Source of the DNA: a virus
Strand: one strand, 5' to 3'
Virus record (IMG/VR): IMGVR_UViG_3300027141_000003
Span: 45,913-109,912 of that record
Length of the DNA: 64,000 bases
Below the pieces are notes generated by a model that saw only the letters and a list, made by a program, of their open reading frames with translations, had not been told where the DNA came from and searched no databases. The translations under genes and the position numbers were made by a program. Shown piece by piece: positions 27,111 to 36,085 of the stretch (the first letter of the stretch is position 1; each line of letters opens with the position of its first letter).

Positions 27111-28090
27111 TATATAATCTCAGCTTTAATTGTTAAGACATAATCGGCTAACAGGTTGTCCGCAAAAGCGTTGCCTGTGCCTGTATAAGCATCTCCTGTA
27201 TACTCAAAATCCCAGTCAAATGTTGATATAGACTTGACGTATTTGTTTCTCCAAGCAGTGTCCTTAGAGAAATAATCTTTTATAAGCTCAATAGCTGCTA
27301 GCTCTACATTATCTGGAACTTCGCTCCAACCAAATCTACCAGTTACTTTATAAGGAACTCCTGAATTAAATAATCCTGAGTAATCATGAATGCTGGGTGG
27401 AACCATACCGTTTGCTGTATAGACTGTGTTATCTACTAAACTTGCTCTATTAACTCTAATACCATATCCGCTTTCAGAAATCTGAACAGGGAAATTCCAG
27501 TTGTTAATATTATTAATATTGTCTAGTAGTAGGGTGTCGTTCATTGTTAGGCTATGAAGTGCATTTATCTTAGCAGGCAGCGGAAGAGTGTCTGAATCAT
27601 ATCCGTAAACTACCTGAATGTCGTCATATAGGAAAAACTTTTGCCCAGTATATTCTTCAATTTGTTTTCTAGCATAACGCTCTGCTTTTAATAATTCTTT
27701 GTAAGACTTGTATCCTGGATCAGATGAGTCTGTGCTAAATCCTAAATCTTGTACGTGGTTAAAATCAACATATGGGGTTACCACAAAAACTGTGTCTGAT
27801 CTAACAACAGCAGTTCCGCCTATAGAGTATTCCCATTGTAGTTTCAGGGTTCTGCTTCGGCCAGTAAGAGAGTACGGAATATTTACACTGTAAGTTCCAG
27901 GATTGCTTTCGTCTATTGCTGATGTTAATGTGCTTAATAAAGTTGTAGGGAGTACGGCAGGACTAATTGTCGCATCTAGAGTGGTATCGTATATCTTAAC
28001 AATAGGCAATGAATCTGTGACTGCAATGTCACCGTTCCAAAATACTTGATGAACAATTGGTGATTGTGATTTAACTAAAATCTCTGCCAT
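27110..28090 (-). CDS. head-tail adaptor with an extra N-terminal beta domain
   Basis: 326 residues. The C-terminal two thirds (from about 115) look like a gp6/gp15-type connector: helical YKSYKELLKAERYARKQIEEYTGQ, then GRFGWSEVPDNVELAAIELIKDYF. Residues 1-110 form an Ig-like beta domain (FWNGDIAVTDSLPIVKIYD) that classical adaptors lack. The extra domain may decorate the neck. It is the first connector gene after the capsid region. Confidence 0.75.
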   Translation of the reverse strand: MAEILVKSQSPIVHQVFWNGDIAVTDSLPIVKIYDTTLDATISPAVLPTTLLSTLTSAIDESNPGTYSVNIPYSLTGRSRTLKLQWEYSIGGTAVVRSDTVFVVTPYVDFNHVQDLGFSTDSSDPGYKSYKELLKAERYARKQIEEYTGQKFFLYDDIQVVYGYDSDTLPLPAKINALHSLTMNDTLLLDNINNINNWNFPVQISESGYGIRVNRASLVDNTVYTANGMVPPSIHDYSGLFNSGVPYKVTGRFGWSEVPDNVELAAIELIKDYFSKDTAWRNKYVKSISTFDWDFEYTGDAYTGTGNAFADNLLADYVLTIKAEII

Positions 28091-28104
28091 TTTATTGACT
28101 TAGA

Positions 28105-28506
28105 CTAGCTGTAATACTCCTGGACTTCTCTAGGAGATGCTAACCTAAAGCCTTCCTCCTTATCAAAAATTTCTTGAGCGATCTCTTCAGATAAGGCTAC
28201 GAATGGATGCTCTTTGGTAAAAGTGGCTCCCATAATATCAAATCTAAAGTTCTCTCTGGTCATTCTTACTAATACTGTATTTTCTGGCTGTTCTACTTTT
28301 GGATCAAACTTTGGCAATACTTCTATTGACATGTCTTCCGTCTCTTCTTCAATCTTTTTAATAGTGCTGTTATATACAGACCATGTAACGCCCTCTTCTG
28401 CAAGAGAGGCAATAATATCAACCTTGGTTTTTAGGCCTTCGGTATCGACTGCAAAATCTTCTGCGATCTTTCTTAGCTCTGATATCTTTAATGTCTCAAA
28501 TGACAT
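28105..28506 (-). CDS. capsid-adjacent protein with a SAP/HeH-like N-terminus
   Basis: 133 residues. The start (LKISELRKIAEDFAVDTEGL, then KTKVDIIASLAEEGV) has the helix-extended-helix pattern of SAP/Rho-N domains that bind nucleic acid. The rest is a small beta region with MTRENFRFDIMGATFTKEHP. Phages often encode a head fibre or decoration protein at this place. A promoter (28534-28562) and a good ribosome site (AGGAG) give it expression separate from the capsid gene. Confidence 0.65.
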   Translation of the reverse strand: MSFETLKISELRKIAEDFAVDTEGLKTKVDIIASLAEEGVTWSVYNSTIKKIEEETEDMSIEVLPKFDPKVEQPENTVLVRMTRENFRFDIMGATFTKEHPFVALSEEIAQEIFDKEEGFRLASPREVQEYYS

Positions 28507-28533
28507 GCAAATCTCCTATTTCTACTTAAAGCA

Positions 28534-28562
28534 ATTATAGCATTGTTAAATTAAAATGAAAA
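28534..28562 (-). promoter_or_regulatory. promoter downstream of the capsid terminator
   Basis: TTTTCA (28562-28557), 17 bases, TATAAT (28539-28534) preceded by TG at the extended -10 position. The -35 box is the U tract of the capsid terminator itself. Confidence 0.75.
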
Positions 28563-28588
28563 GCCCCTAAAATTAATTAGGGGCCTTT
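28558..28588 (-). terminator. intrinsic terminator after the major capsid gene
   Basis: An 8-bp stem GCCCCTAA/TTAGGGGC with a six-base AT loop is followed on the minus strand by TTTTC. The stem is identical to the terminator of the major tail gene. Confidence 0.88.
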
Positions 28589-28609
28589 CCAACTAGTTAA
28601 ATCCTATTA

Positions 28610-29665
28610 TTAGGAAGCAACCTTAACGTTACGAACAACTACCCAAGCATCTGCCTGCTCGATTTGAACGCCAACACGAGTATACAATGTGTACTCGATT
28701 GAGTCCTTACGTGGCTCGAAGAAGCGGTAAACGGTTACATCACGCTTGATACCAATAACTACGTTATTTGGGAATGTCAAGTGGACGTCTCCGTGGTTTC
28801 CTGATGGAGAAGAGTATGATCCAGTCTGTGTCTCAGGAAGAAGTGGAACTTCAACAATCGGAATACCGAATGCGAATGGTGCCACATATCCTGCTGGTCC
28901 ACCTAGTGGTGAAACTCCTCCACGGATTACGCTTGATGCGATATCTTGTGGAATTGTTTGGTTTGTTCCAATGCTGTTAGCATATAGGAAATCCTGAATC
29001 AGGTTTGATCCTGCTAGGAAGCGAAGGTCTGCACGACGTTGCTTGTACTTACGTGGCATTGCCTTGAGTGCTTTGTTAAACAACTCACGGCTTACGCCTG
29101 CTCCAAGAGCATCTACTACGTGTGCATTTGCCTTTGCCTTCTTTACAACGCCATCAAATGACTTGTATAGGGCATCGGTTGTTAGGGATGTATCACCATT
29201 GAGGATTACATCTTCAATGTCGTTACCTGCCTGTGTTGCCATCAAACGTGCAATATGATCTTCAAGATCTGCACCTTCGATGTTATCTTCTAGTGACTCT
29301 GTTGAAAGTTCCCAGTCCATGCGGAGCTTCTTTGTAGTCAAAGAGATTTTTGAGAAAGTTACTGCGCCATTTACGGCTGTATTGTCACCTTCGGTTGCAA
29401 GCTTCATAAGCTTCTCACCAACGGACATACGATCAATCTCAGATGTGTCAGCCTTCATACGAACTGTACGGGCGACCTTACCGATTACGGTAGCGTCGAA
29501 CATGTAGTCCAGGAAGCGAGCTGATTGTTCTGCGTTTAGGAGACCAGCGTTGCCTGCCTCGCCAGCTTTATGCTGACCAGTAGCAGAACCACCTGTGACT
29601 CCTGCAAAAGTACCTGTTGCAGTTGTACCTGCAGCGATAGCTTTTTCTAAGTTTTCATTACTCAT
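28610..29665 (-). CDS. major capsid protein (HK97 fold, inferred)
   Basis: 351 residues from the ATG at 29665 (MSNENLEK); a GTG four codons earlier is an alternative. It follows the prohead protease and is closed by a strong terminator, as expected for the main shell protein. The N-terminal 45 residues are Gly/Thr/Ala-rich and may be a delta-like region. The body has GEKLMKLATEGDNTAVNGAV and a C-terminal VIGIKRDVTVYRFFEPRKDS strand like those in HK97-type capsids of actinobacterial phages. Base composition in this gene is clearly higher in GC than in its neighbours, consistent with codon optimisation for high expression. Confidence 0.88.
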   Translation of the reverse strand: MSNENLEKAIAAGTTATGTFAGVTGGSATGQHKAGEAGNAGLLNAEQSARFLDYMFDATVIGKVARTVRMKADTSEIDRMSVGEKLMKLATEGDNTAVNGAVTFSKISLTTKKLRMDWELSTESLEDNIEGADLEDHIARLMATQAGNDIEDVILNGDTSLTTDALYKSFDGVVKKAKANAHVVDALGAGVSRELFNKALKAMPRKYKQRRADLRFLAGSNLIQDFLYANSIGTNQTIPQDIASSVIRGGVSPLGGPAGYVAPFAFGIPIVEVPLLPETQTGSYSSPSGNHGDVHLTFPNNVVIGIKRDVTVYRFFEPRKDSIEYTLYTRVGVQIEQADAWVVVRNVKVAS

Positions 29666-29687
29666 TTTATATTTCACCTACCTTATT

Positions 29688-30986
29688 TTAGTTAAAAATT
29701 TCGTTCACGGAACCAAGGAAAGAACCGTTCCACTTTGATTTTTTGATCATTACTTCCTGAGACCCGCCAAGGTCTGAGGACTTCTTAATTGCAGTCTCTG
29801 ATTCTACTGCGTCGACACGCTTTTGTACACCATCAATCGTGCTCTTGATATTTTCAACAGCAGTTGAGAGTGCTGTGTGTTGTTCTGCCAACTCTGAAAT
29901 TCGGCTATCTACGCTCTTGCTGAACGTTTCAACTGTATCTTTAATTGTTGAAACTTGTTCTGCATTTGCCTCTGTAGCTTTATTCAATGTCTCTGAGAAA
30001 AATCCCTTAAGGTCGCCAAGCATTTTAGCAAAATCAGGTTCATCAACCATAACTTCTGATACATCGGCTGCTTTTTCTAGAGTTTCGGCAGGAGCGTCTT
30101 CTACTGGTGCTTCTACAACTGCTGGTGCTTCTTCGGCAACAACTGATGCTTCCGCAACTACAGTCTCTTCGACTGCTGTGTTTTCTGTGTTTTCTGACAC
30201 TTCATTACCTCCTTCTATGTCTGCCTGTTTTGCAATTTGTGTTTCAGGCGTGGACAATCTTGATTTTTTATGTAAATCAAGAATCTTTTTTATTTCTTTT
30301 GCTTTGTTAACATCGTTTGACTCTACCCATCCGATTAGTGTTGCAGGCTTTCCTGTAACTGGGGAATCGTATGATGCTTCTGTTGAAATAAATACTGAGT
30401 CTGAGTCTGCACAATAAAAAATGTTTTCTGCTTTAACTTCAGTTGCTATTCCTTTAAATATTAGTTCGCCGTTCATCTTGGAGATAGAAAGGATGTTACA
30501 TAGTTCGTTTGCTGGAGAGTCGACAATTGAAAGCTCCATTAAAGAATAGTCCTTAATAAATCTTGTTGTCTTACCAGTTGACTTATTGACTTCGTTATCT
30601 GATTCAATAATCTTTCCGCCGATTGAAAATCCTGTTAGAGTTCCATCTAGAACTTTTTCCCAAGTATCTTGAGCACCCTTTGAAACGTATGCGTCAACAT
30701 AGACTCCATTATAAAATTCTTGCGACTTAGCATCATAGTATGTTTCTGGCTTAAATGAAATCATTTTGCCAACTGCATTTGAGCTGTGCATCTCACGAAT
30801 GTTTCCTCGGAAATTTTCAAAAGCTTTAATGCTTGCTTCCATAGTTACTACGTCACCTGTCTGATCAACGTTGTCTAGTGTTGCAAAACCTGAGACAGTA
30901 CGCTTTTCACGGTTGACTTTTGTAAATGGGACCGATAAAACTATCTGATCGCCATTGGAAGACCATAAGGATTTTTCAATGTTCAT
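29688..30986 (-). CDS. prohead protease fused to a scaffold-like domain
   Basis: 432 residues. Residues 15-165 match the HK97 prohead protease (peptidase U35) in pattern: the REKRTVSGFAT start, catalytic H67 in REMHSS, catalytic S121 in GFSIGG, and ELSIVDSPAN (151-160) with the acidic member. The C-terminal half is acidic, rich in Ala/Val/Glu (about 270-310), then coiled coil (340-410), which looks like a scaffold. The protein would drive shell assembly and then cleave the capsid and itself. A promoter with its -10 seven bases before the ATG lies at 30994-31022. Confidence 0.88.
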   Translation of the reverse strand: MNIEKSLWSSNGDQIVLSVPFTKVNREKRTVSGFATLDNVDQTGDVVTMEASIKAFENFRGNIREMHSSNAVGKMISFKPETYYDAKSQEFYNGVYVDAYVSKGAQDTWEKVLDGTLTGFSIGGKIIESDNEVNKSTGKTTRFIKDYSLMELSIVDSPANELCNILSISKMNGELIFKGIATEVKAENIFYCADSDSVFISTEASYDSPVTGKPATLIGWVESNDVNKAKEIKKILDLHKKSRLSTPETQIAKQADIEGGNEVSENTENTAVEETVVAEASVVAEEAPAVVEAPVEDAPAETLEKAADVSEVMVDEPDFAKMLGDLKGFFSETLNKATEANAEQVSTIKDTVETFSKSVDSRISELAEQHTALSTAVENIKSTIDGVQKRVDAVESETAIKKSSDLGGSQEVMIKKSKWNGSFLGSVNEIFN

Positions 30987-30993
30987 ATGCTTA

Positions 30994-31022
30994 ATTTTAT
31001 AACGTTATCGTATATAAGGCAA
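30994..31022 (-). promoter_or_regulatory. candidate promoter of the protease and capsid unit
   Basis: TTGCCT, 17 bases, TAAAAT on the minus strand. The -10 ends seven bases before the protease ATG, so the mRNA may be leaderless or nearly so. Confidence 0.5.
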
Positions 31023-31039
31023 ATAATGGTTGAGCAGGG

Positions 31040-32623
31040 TCAGTCGACTTGTCTTCCGTCTCCTTGAGCATTTCTTCCCTCTCCAGAAATATCGGGGGAA
31101 TTTGCAGACCTTTCAGAATCTCTAGCTCTGGTTTTTCCTGCCTGTGCTCTAACCTCTGCCTGTGCCTGTGGCTTTAACTCTACAACTTTATCTCCACCAT
31201 CAATTGGAACCATGCCCATTCTAATTCTTACTTCATTAGGAGTTACTACCTGCATCCTTAAATATCTTTCATCAATTTTAGACTGAGTGTCTTCGTCGGT
31301 CAAAGTAAGCTCATTAAATTTAAGAAGCAGGGCATCGGTCATTTCTTCAATAATTTTATTTAATTTCTTTTCTAAATTCATTTGTGCTGGGCGGCATACT
31401 TGCTCTCTAAATGTTTTATCGGCATCTCTGGCTACCGCTAAATTTACTCCCTCTGGAGTTCCAATTTTATTAATTGGCACACGGTGAGATAATAGAATTT
31501 CGTCTCTATTTGATTTACGATATACGTTAAATGAAGACTCTTGGGTTCCCGCCTCAATTGGCTCCATCTTAAATTCAACCTTTGAATCTGGTGAATCTGG
31601 AGGAAGTGGAATATATAGAGATCTATGGTTCTTGCCCCTCAGTCCAACTTGGAAGAACTCAAGCAATTTACGCTCTGACTCTGTAGAAAGCTTTGCACCC
31701 TTTACTGTAATAATGTAACGAGGCACCGCCTTATTCTCAAAGTAATCAAGGTTGTACTTACCAGCAAATTCATTTCCTGCCATTGCATTTGATGACGCTA
31801 CAATATCTGGGATACCGTAGTAGTTATTTGTAGGGGTGTACTTCTTAAGATGAATAATTTCGTTAGGTCTATCTAGTCCGCCTGCAATTGGATTCTCTGT
31901 TTCTTGATCTCCAAATGTACGGAAGAATACTGCCTTGCCATAAAGCAATTGAATAAATCCATCACGCAGTCTACGAATTCTCATAGTCTTTGCTGGAATG
32001 TGACCGATATATCCAATCTTGCCAGCAGATGTTCTGCCGATTTCAATATAGCCATTTCCTGTTGCTTCAACGTCTGTGTATGCTTTAATTAATGTCTCTG
32101 TAAATGTTTCTTCTTCATTGCAATTCTCAAGCCACTCGTATAAATCTTGACGTAGTCTATTTAGCTTTCTACGAGCTCTCTCTAATGATTTATCATCTGT
32201 AATATTATCAAACGCTTCTTGCGTTTTACGTGTTTCAACAAAGTCATGGCCAAGACCAACAATATTTGAAACCTTAGCATTAATTGCTGAATAGTTGTAT
32301 GGAGAAATTTCATAAATAGTTGATAGGTAATCTAGGTTATAAGGAGGCTCAACAAGATCAAACATTGCATAGCCAGTGACTGCTTGCTGCAATAGGTTTT
32401 GCTGTGTCTCTGTTCCGTCAAGACCCTGAAATCTTTTTTGTAGATCTCTATTCATCTTGCGACGAAATGCTGGGCTAAGCCCTGAAATTTTTGTTAGATC
32501 TTCTCCGCTCACCTTAAATAGGTCAGTAGTTGTTTCTTCTCTGGGAGTATTAAACTTCATCCAGTCCGCCACGTTTGAGACTACAATATCTTGTGAGTCA
32601 TCATCTTCTACAAATTTTGTCAT
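31040..32623 (-). CDS. portal protein
   Basis: 527 residues with the order of a phage portal: an N-terminal YNYSAINAKVSNIVGLGHDF region, a wing with ATGNGYIEIGRT, the central EIIHLKKYTPTNNYYGIPDI, the DEILLSHRVPINKIG segment and a long helical C-terminal part (MNLEKKLNKIIEEMTDALLL), then a polar tail. It forms the dodecameric ring at one capsid vertex through which DNA enters. The gene starts the head module and overlaps the stop of its upstream neighbour as ATGA. Confidence 0.92.
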   Translation of the reverse strand: MTKFVEDDDSQDIVVSNVADWMKFNTPREETTTDLFKVSGEDLTKISGLSPAFRRKMNRDLQKRFQGLDGTETQQNLLQQAVTGYAMFDLVEPPYNLDYLSTIYEISPYNYSAINAKVSNIVGLGHDFVETRKTQEAFDNITDDKSLERARRKLNRLRQDLYEWLENCNEEETFTETLIKAYTDVEATGNGYIEIGRTSAGKIGYIGHIPAKTMRIRRLRDGFIQLLYGKAVFFRTFGDQETENPIAGGLDRPNEIIHLKKYTPTNNYYGIPDIVASSNAMAGNEFAGKYNLDYFENKAVPRYIITVKGAKLSTESERKLLEFFQVGLRGKNHRSLYIPLPPDSPDSKVEFKMEPIEAGTQESSFNVYRKSNRDEILLSHRVPINKIGTPEGVNLAVARDADKTFREQVCRPAQMNLEKKLNKIIEEMTDALLLKFNELTLTDEDTQSKIDERYLRMQVVTPNEVRIRMGMVPIDGGDKVVELKPQAQAEVRAQAGKTRARDSERSANSPDISGEGRNAQGDGRQVD

Positions 32624-32961
32624 CTTAGTTTACCTAACTTTTTCATTTCATCTTTATAGTTTCCAATATCCAAAGGATCTGGAACTAGTCCCCACTCAAG
32701 TCTTTGTTTTTGTTCTGCAAACTCTTCGTCGTTGATTTTCCGCCTAGCGGAAAGAAACTTAGGCCCGCCTTCATATATGCCGTATGAGCGAACTTCTCTA
32801 GCCAAAGCATCGATGAGGGATCTATTTCCCTTTTTGGACGTGACCGAAAGATAATTACCATCATCGTCTCCAATCCATCTGCCGTCAGGCATTTCCCAAA
32901 CATATATGCCTAGGGTTGATTCATCTTGCAAAATTTTTGTATTAGTCTTCTTGATGTCCAT
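32620..32961 (-). CDS. hypothetical protein preceding the portal gene
   Basis: 113 residues. The N-terminal half has a beta pattern with YVWEMPDGRWIGDDDGNYLS, the C-terminal half a basic helix with LSARRKINDEEFAEQKQRL. It is coupled to the portal gene by a four-base overlap. In many phages the terminase lies here, but this protein is far too small and lacks ATPase motifs. Function unknown. Confidence 0.6.
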   Translation of the reverse strand: MDIKKTNTKILQDESTLGIYVWEMPDGRWIGDDDGNYLSVTSKKGNRSLIDALAREVRSYGIYEGGPKFLSARRKINDEEFAEQKQRLEWGLVPDPLDIGNYKDEMKKLGKLR

Positions 32962-33003
32962 AGACCTTTATTTTACCATTACTTGCTGTCTAAGTCCAGC
33001 TTT

Positions 33004-33022
33004 TTGTCAAGGTGCGTGACAA
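33004..33022. repeat. inverted repeat after the lectin-like gene
   Basis: TTGTCA and TGACAA face each other across seven bases just after the stop codon at 33025. It can form a short hairpin, but there is no clear U tract, so termination is uncertain. Confidence 0.35.
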
Positions 33023-33024
33023 AT

Positions 33025-34770
33025 TTATATACTTTGTACCACGATCCAGTCGTTATCATAGTATTCTGGTGCTTCTTCTGTCACATTGATAGCTGGATCT
33101 ACGACTGAAGTAGAAGGTCTTCCACAATATAAATCAAAATGTGTGTCTACTTCTGTAATTGAAAGGGCTCTAGGGTATAAGGCAATATTATTATATAGAT
33201 TATCTGGCCCCCCAGAAGATTCATAATTAAATTTAAATACTCCCGTAATTGGAGATGCAAATACTAAAACTATGTGGTGAGGCTCTCCTGGGACCAGGAA
33301 ATTGTTTACATTTGTTTGCGATGTCTTATCTACCCCATTGACGTAAAGAGCGCTTATAGAGGCCTTAGAGACCGTTTGAGAGCCATTCCAGGCATACTTA
33401 GTGCCAGAGGCTGCGTGATAAAATAATGTATTTGCGCCATTAGTCTTAGGAGTAAAAAACATCTCTACTGTACTTATATTTAATCCAGTATTAGAATCAA
33501 ATCCATACCCAGACTTAGCCCTAATTCCATTATTGTAGTGTCTAATTAATGGTGAATAATTTAATGATCCGACTCTAAATTGACTATTAGATCCAATATA
33601 ACTATTTGAGTTGTCTGCATACACCAAGGATTCTCTATAGAACCTGATTGAAAAATAAGAAAGTCTAGGAAGGAACTTACTAGCATCTGTAGTAGACATT
33701 GTGATTTTTATATAAAGTAGCCCACTAGAATTAAATGATCCTTTTGTGTATTGTGGGATAGAGTCTCCATTTTCACACACTACATAATTAGTTCCATCTA
33801 TACTGGTTTGAACTGTAATTCCTAAGTCGTTCCGCCATTCAATTTTTGAATTTGTCAATCCACTTTCTGTTGGAATAAATAAAAAGTCTTCAATAATTAA
33901 TGTTTTTGAGATAGCGGTTTCAGTCGGAATAAAGGATACATATTGACCTACTTCATCATAATAAGTATTAGAATCTATTACCTCGTCCCAAGGCTTGGAT
34001 ACACCGTATATGTAATCAAAGTCCACTCTGTTATTTAAATCTGAGCAAGAAAACACTGTGCCATTTTCTGGGTGCGCCACATGAATTGGCTGTATGTAAT
34101 AATTGCCGTCATTGAAATGCTTTAATATCTTATCTCCTGTTAGCCCATATCTATATACCGCTGGAGCATCTACAATAAAGGAGTCAGACACATTTGAGGT
34201 TGGACCAATTTGTAAGTCTAACTGTGTATTAGTAAATTTAAATGAAGAGTCTATAGATTTAATTGCTACCTGCTTACCATCTATAAACAAGCTAATAGAA
34301 TCAACCGAATAAACTCCTGCTACGTGAATAGCTTTTTTGCTATAAAATAATGCCCATCTAATTTGCTCCGTACTGGAAATTTTAAACACTACATCTCCCT
34401 TTTCATAATATAAACCTATGCCGTCTGCAACATCTGCAAACAGAGGGGTTGATGTGGAAGATTGAATATCTTGACTTACCCATAGCTCTAAGGTAAAGTC
34501 ATTGTCTGAAGAGTATTTGTTTCCTAGCCCATTTGAAACAGATGAGCCATAGAAGTCTTTTGATGTTGGTAGTGTTATATAAGCAGTATTAGTTATTTTG
34601 GTTCCTGATCCGCCGCCTGCAATAATTGGCAACATGTTTGATGCGGGAGATCCCACATATGTAGCATTATTTCCACACCCTGAAATATCTGCGGCATTAG
34701 TCCCCGAAGTCTCATCCAGTGGCCAAAACCCAATTGGATAATCTTTGATAACCTTCAGTGTATACGTCAT
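33025..34770 (-). CDS. virion protein with two concanavalin/LamG-like domains
   Basis: 581 residues. The first domain (about 10-220) starts with PIGFWPLDETSGTNAADISG, a classic LamG/laminin-G-like opening, and continues with FTLELWVSQ and a closing HVAGVYSVDSISLFIDGKQV. A second one (about 400-560) has VEMFFTPKTNGANTLFYH and HHIVLVF. Such domains bind glycans, so a host-binding or decoration role is likely. The ATG lies six bases after a TATAAT box (34777-34782), which predicts a leaderless mRNA that separates this gene from the dioxygenase operon. Confidence 0.75.
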   Translation of the reverse strand: MTYTLKVIKDYPIGFWPLDETSGTNAADISGCGNNATYVGSPASNMLPIIAGGGSGTKITNTAYITLPTSKDFYGSSVSNGLGNKYSSDNDFTLELWVSQDIQSSTSTPLFADVADGIGLYYEKGDVVFKISSTEQIRWALFYSKKAIHVAGVYSVDSISLFIDGKQVAIKSIDSSFKFTNTQLDLQIGPTSNVSDSFIVDAPAVYRYGLTGDKILKHFNDGNYYIQPIHVAHPENGTVFSCSDLNNRVDFDYIYGVSKPWDEVIDSNTYYDEVGQYVSFIPTETAISKTLIIEDFLFIPTESGLTNSKIEWRNDLGITVQTSIDGTNYVVCENGDSIPQYTKGSFNSSGLLYIKITMSTTDASKFLPRLSYFSIRFYRESLVYADNSNSYIGSNSQFRVGSLNYSPLIRHYNNGIRAKSGYGFDSNTGLNISTVEMFFTPKTNGANTLFYHAASGTKYAWNGSQTVSKASISALYVNGVDKTSQTNVNNFLVPGEPHHIVLVFASPITGVFKFNYESSGGPDNLYNNIALYPRALSITEVDTHFDLYCGRPSTSVVDPAINVTEEAPEYYDNDWIVVQSI

Positions 34771-34776
34771 AATTCT

Positions 34777-34805
34777 ATTATATACTAACTCTTACCTTTT
34801 GAAAA
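34777..34805 (-). promoter_or_regulatory. leaderless-type promoter of the LamG-like gene
   Basis: TTTTCA, 17 bases, TATAAT on the minus strand, then exactly six bases and ATG. It overlaps the last codons of the dioxygenase gene at 34792. Confidence 0.75.
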
Positions 34806-35385
34806 AGAATATGGGCACCATATACTTAGTTCCAGATATTGTTGGCTTTGGATCATGCAAAACTCCTTCTGAGGCAAATACAACTACGCTTCCAGCTTCT
34901 GGCTTTAATGATATGCCGTGATCTGGGAATTCTATTTCTCCGCCTTCGTAGTCATCATTTAAATACATAACCATTGAAACAGTAGATGTATGCTCTGCCC
35001 CATCGTATGCGTCTACATGCGCCCCCATATGAACACCAACATTATATTTATTTATACCAAAATAAACTGGTAAGTATCCTAGTTCTATTCCAGAACTAGC
35101 AGCATACTCTTCACCTATTGAGATTACATTTTGTGTAATCATAGAGCAAAGTTTGGCATTACTTCTATCTGCATCCGTAATGTTTTGAAACATATTTAAA
35201 AAGCATTTTTTTAGCTTCCCATAAGAAACATTACTATTTGATGCATTCCACTGTTCCCATTGTGATATTTGAGAAAAGGGACCCTGAAAGGCATCCATAT
35301 CTTCAATCTCTTTTACAAAGGATATCGGGTCTGCAATAACATTTTTATAGTAATGTATTTCAGGATGTAAAATTTCTTTAATCAT
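34792..35385 (-). CDS. 2OG-Fe(II) dioxygenase, prolyl hydroxylase-like (array member 6)
   Basis: 197 residues from the ATG at 35385, which has AAAGG five bases upstream and overlaps the previous stop. The double-stranded beta-helix core is clear: iron ligands H123-V-D125 and H177, and K187 at the 2-oxoglutarate carboxylate position. The conserved YLNDDYEGGEIEFP signature lies between them. Lys at that position is typical of prolyl 4-hydroxylases. It is the last gene of the operon that starts at 41118. Substrate unknown; proline-rich virion proteins are the proposed target. Confidence 0.85.
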   Translation of the reverse strand: MIKEILHPEIHYYKNVIADPISFVKEIEDMDAFQGPFSQISQWEQWNASNSNVSYGKLKKCFLNMFQNITDADRSNAKLCSMITQNVISIGEEYAASSGIELGYLPVYFGINKYNVGVHMGAHVDAYDGAEHTSTVSMVMYLNDDYEGGEIEFPDHGISLKPEAGSVVVFASEGVLHDPKPTISGTKYMVPIFFFKR

Positions 35386-36085
35386 ATTTACCTTTATATG
35401 TTGGAATGTTGCCAACTTCTTGGCCCTTCTTCCACTCCTTATAGGTTTCTTCTTGTTCTGCTCTTGTTTGCTTTAATTCAGATTCCCACTCCGCTATCTG
35501 CTCTGGAGTGTAAACAGCATCTGCATTATCCCAAAAGGATCCAACCGTGTATCTTTCTGCATTTTTAACAGTAGTCACTTCATGCTCATTGCCATGCCCA
35601 CCTTTAAAGAAGGCCAATCTTCCTGGCTTTGCTTTGACCACTATATCGTGATGTTTAAAGTTTAGGTCCCCACCTTCAAAATTATCATTTAGATATAAGA
35701 ATCCAGCATACTTACTTTTATAAAATGCAGATGGGCTTCCGTCTTCATGTGTATTGTCTGAATGAAAACTAGCAAATGCTCCAATAACCCATTTTTGTGC
35801 ATGATAGCTTACCTCTGATAGCTCTCTACCAAAACACTCTTCTCCAGCTTTTTTAATTTTTTCCTTTAATTGAGAAAAGTAATCTGATGGCAGCCCAAAC
35901 AACAATAGGTTATCGTCATGTGGCCAGTAGCCCATGGCAAATGAGCCATAAAAAGAAATTTGGTTCCACTCTAAATGTCCTGCATTTACAATTCCGTCTA
36001 GGTATCCAATAATAGACTTACATTCCTCTTCTGTTATTAAATTATCAATAATAAAGACATCGTCTTTTAAAGCTGTTATTTCCAT
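35378..36085 (-). CDS. 2OG-Fe(II) dioxygenase (array member 5)
   Basis: 235 residues from the ATG at 36085, six bases after AAGGA and overlapping the previous stop. Iron ligands are H108-S-D110 and H168, with R178 for 2-oxoglutarate; YLNDNFEGGDLNF is the family signature. The C-terminal 45 residues are a charged helix (EQIAEWESELKQTRAEQEET) not found in most neighbours. The Arg instead of Lys suggests a different subfamily from the Lys-bearing members. Confidence 0.85.
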   Translation of the reverse strand: MEITALKDDVFIIDNLITEEECKSIIGYLDGIVNAGHLEWNQISFYGSFAMGYWPHDDNLLLFGLPSDYFSQLKEKIKKAGEECFGRELSEVSYHAQKWVIGAFASFHSDNTHEDGSPSAFYKSKYAGFLYLNDNFEGGDLNFKHHDIVVKAKPGRLAFFKGGHGNEHEVTTVKNAERYTVGSFWDNADAVYTPEQIAEWESELKQTRAEQEETYKEWKKGQEVGNIPTYKGKYD

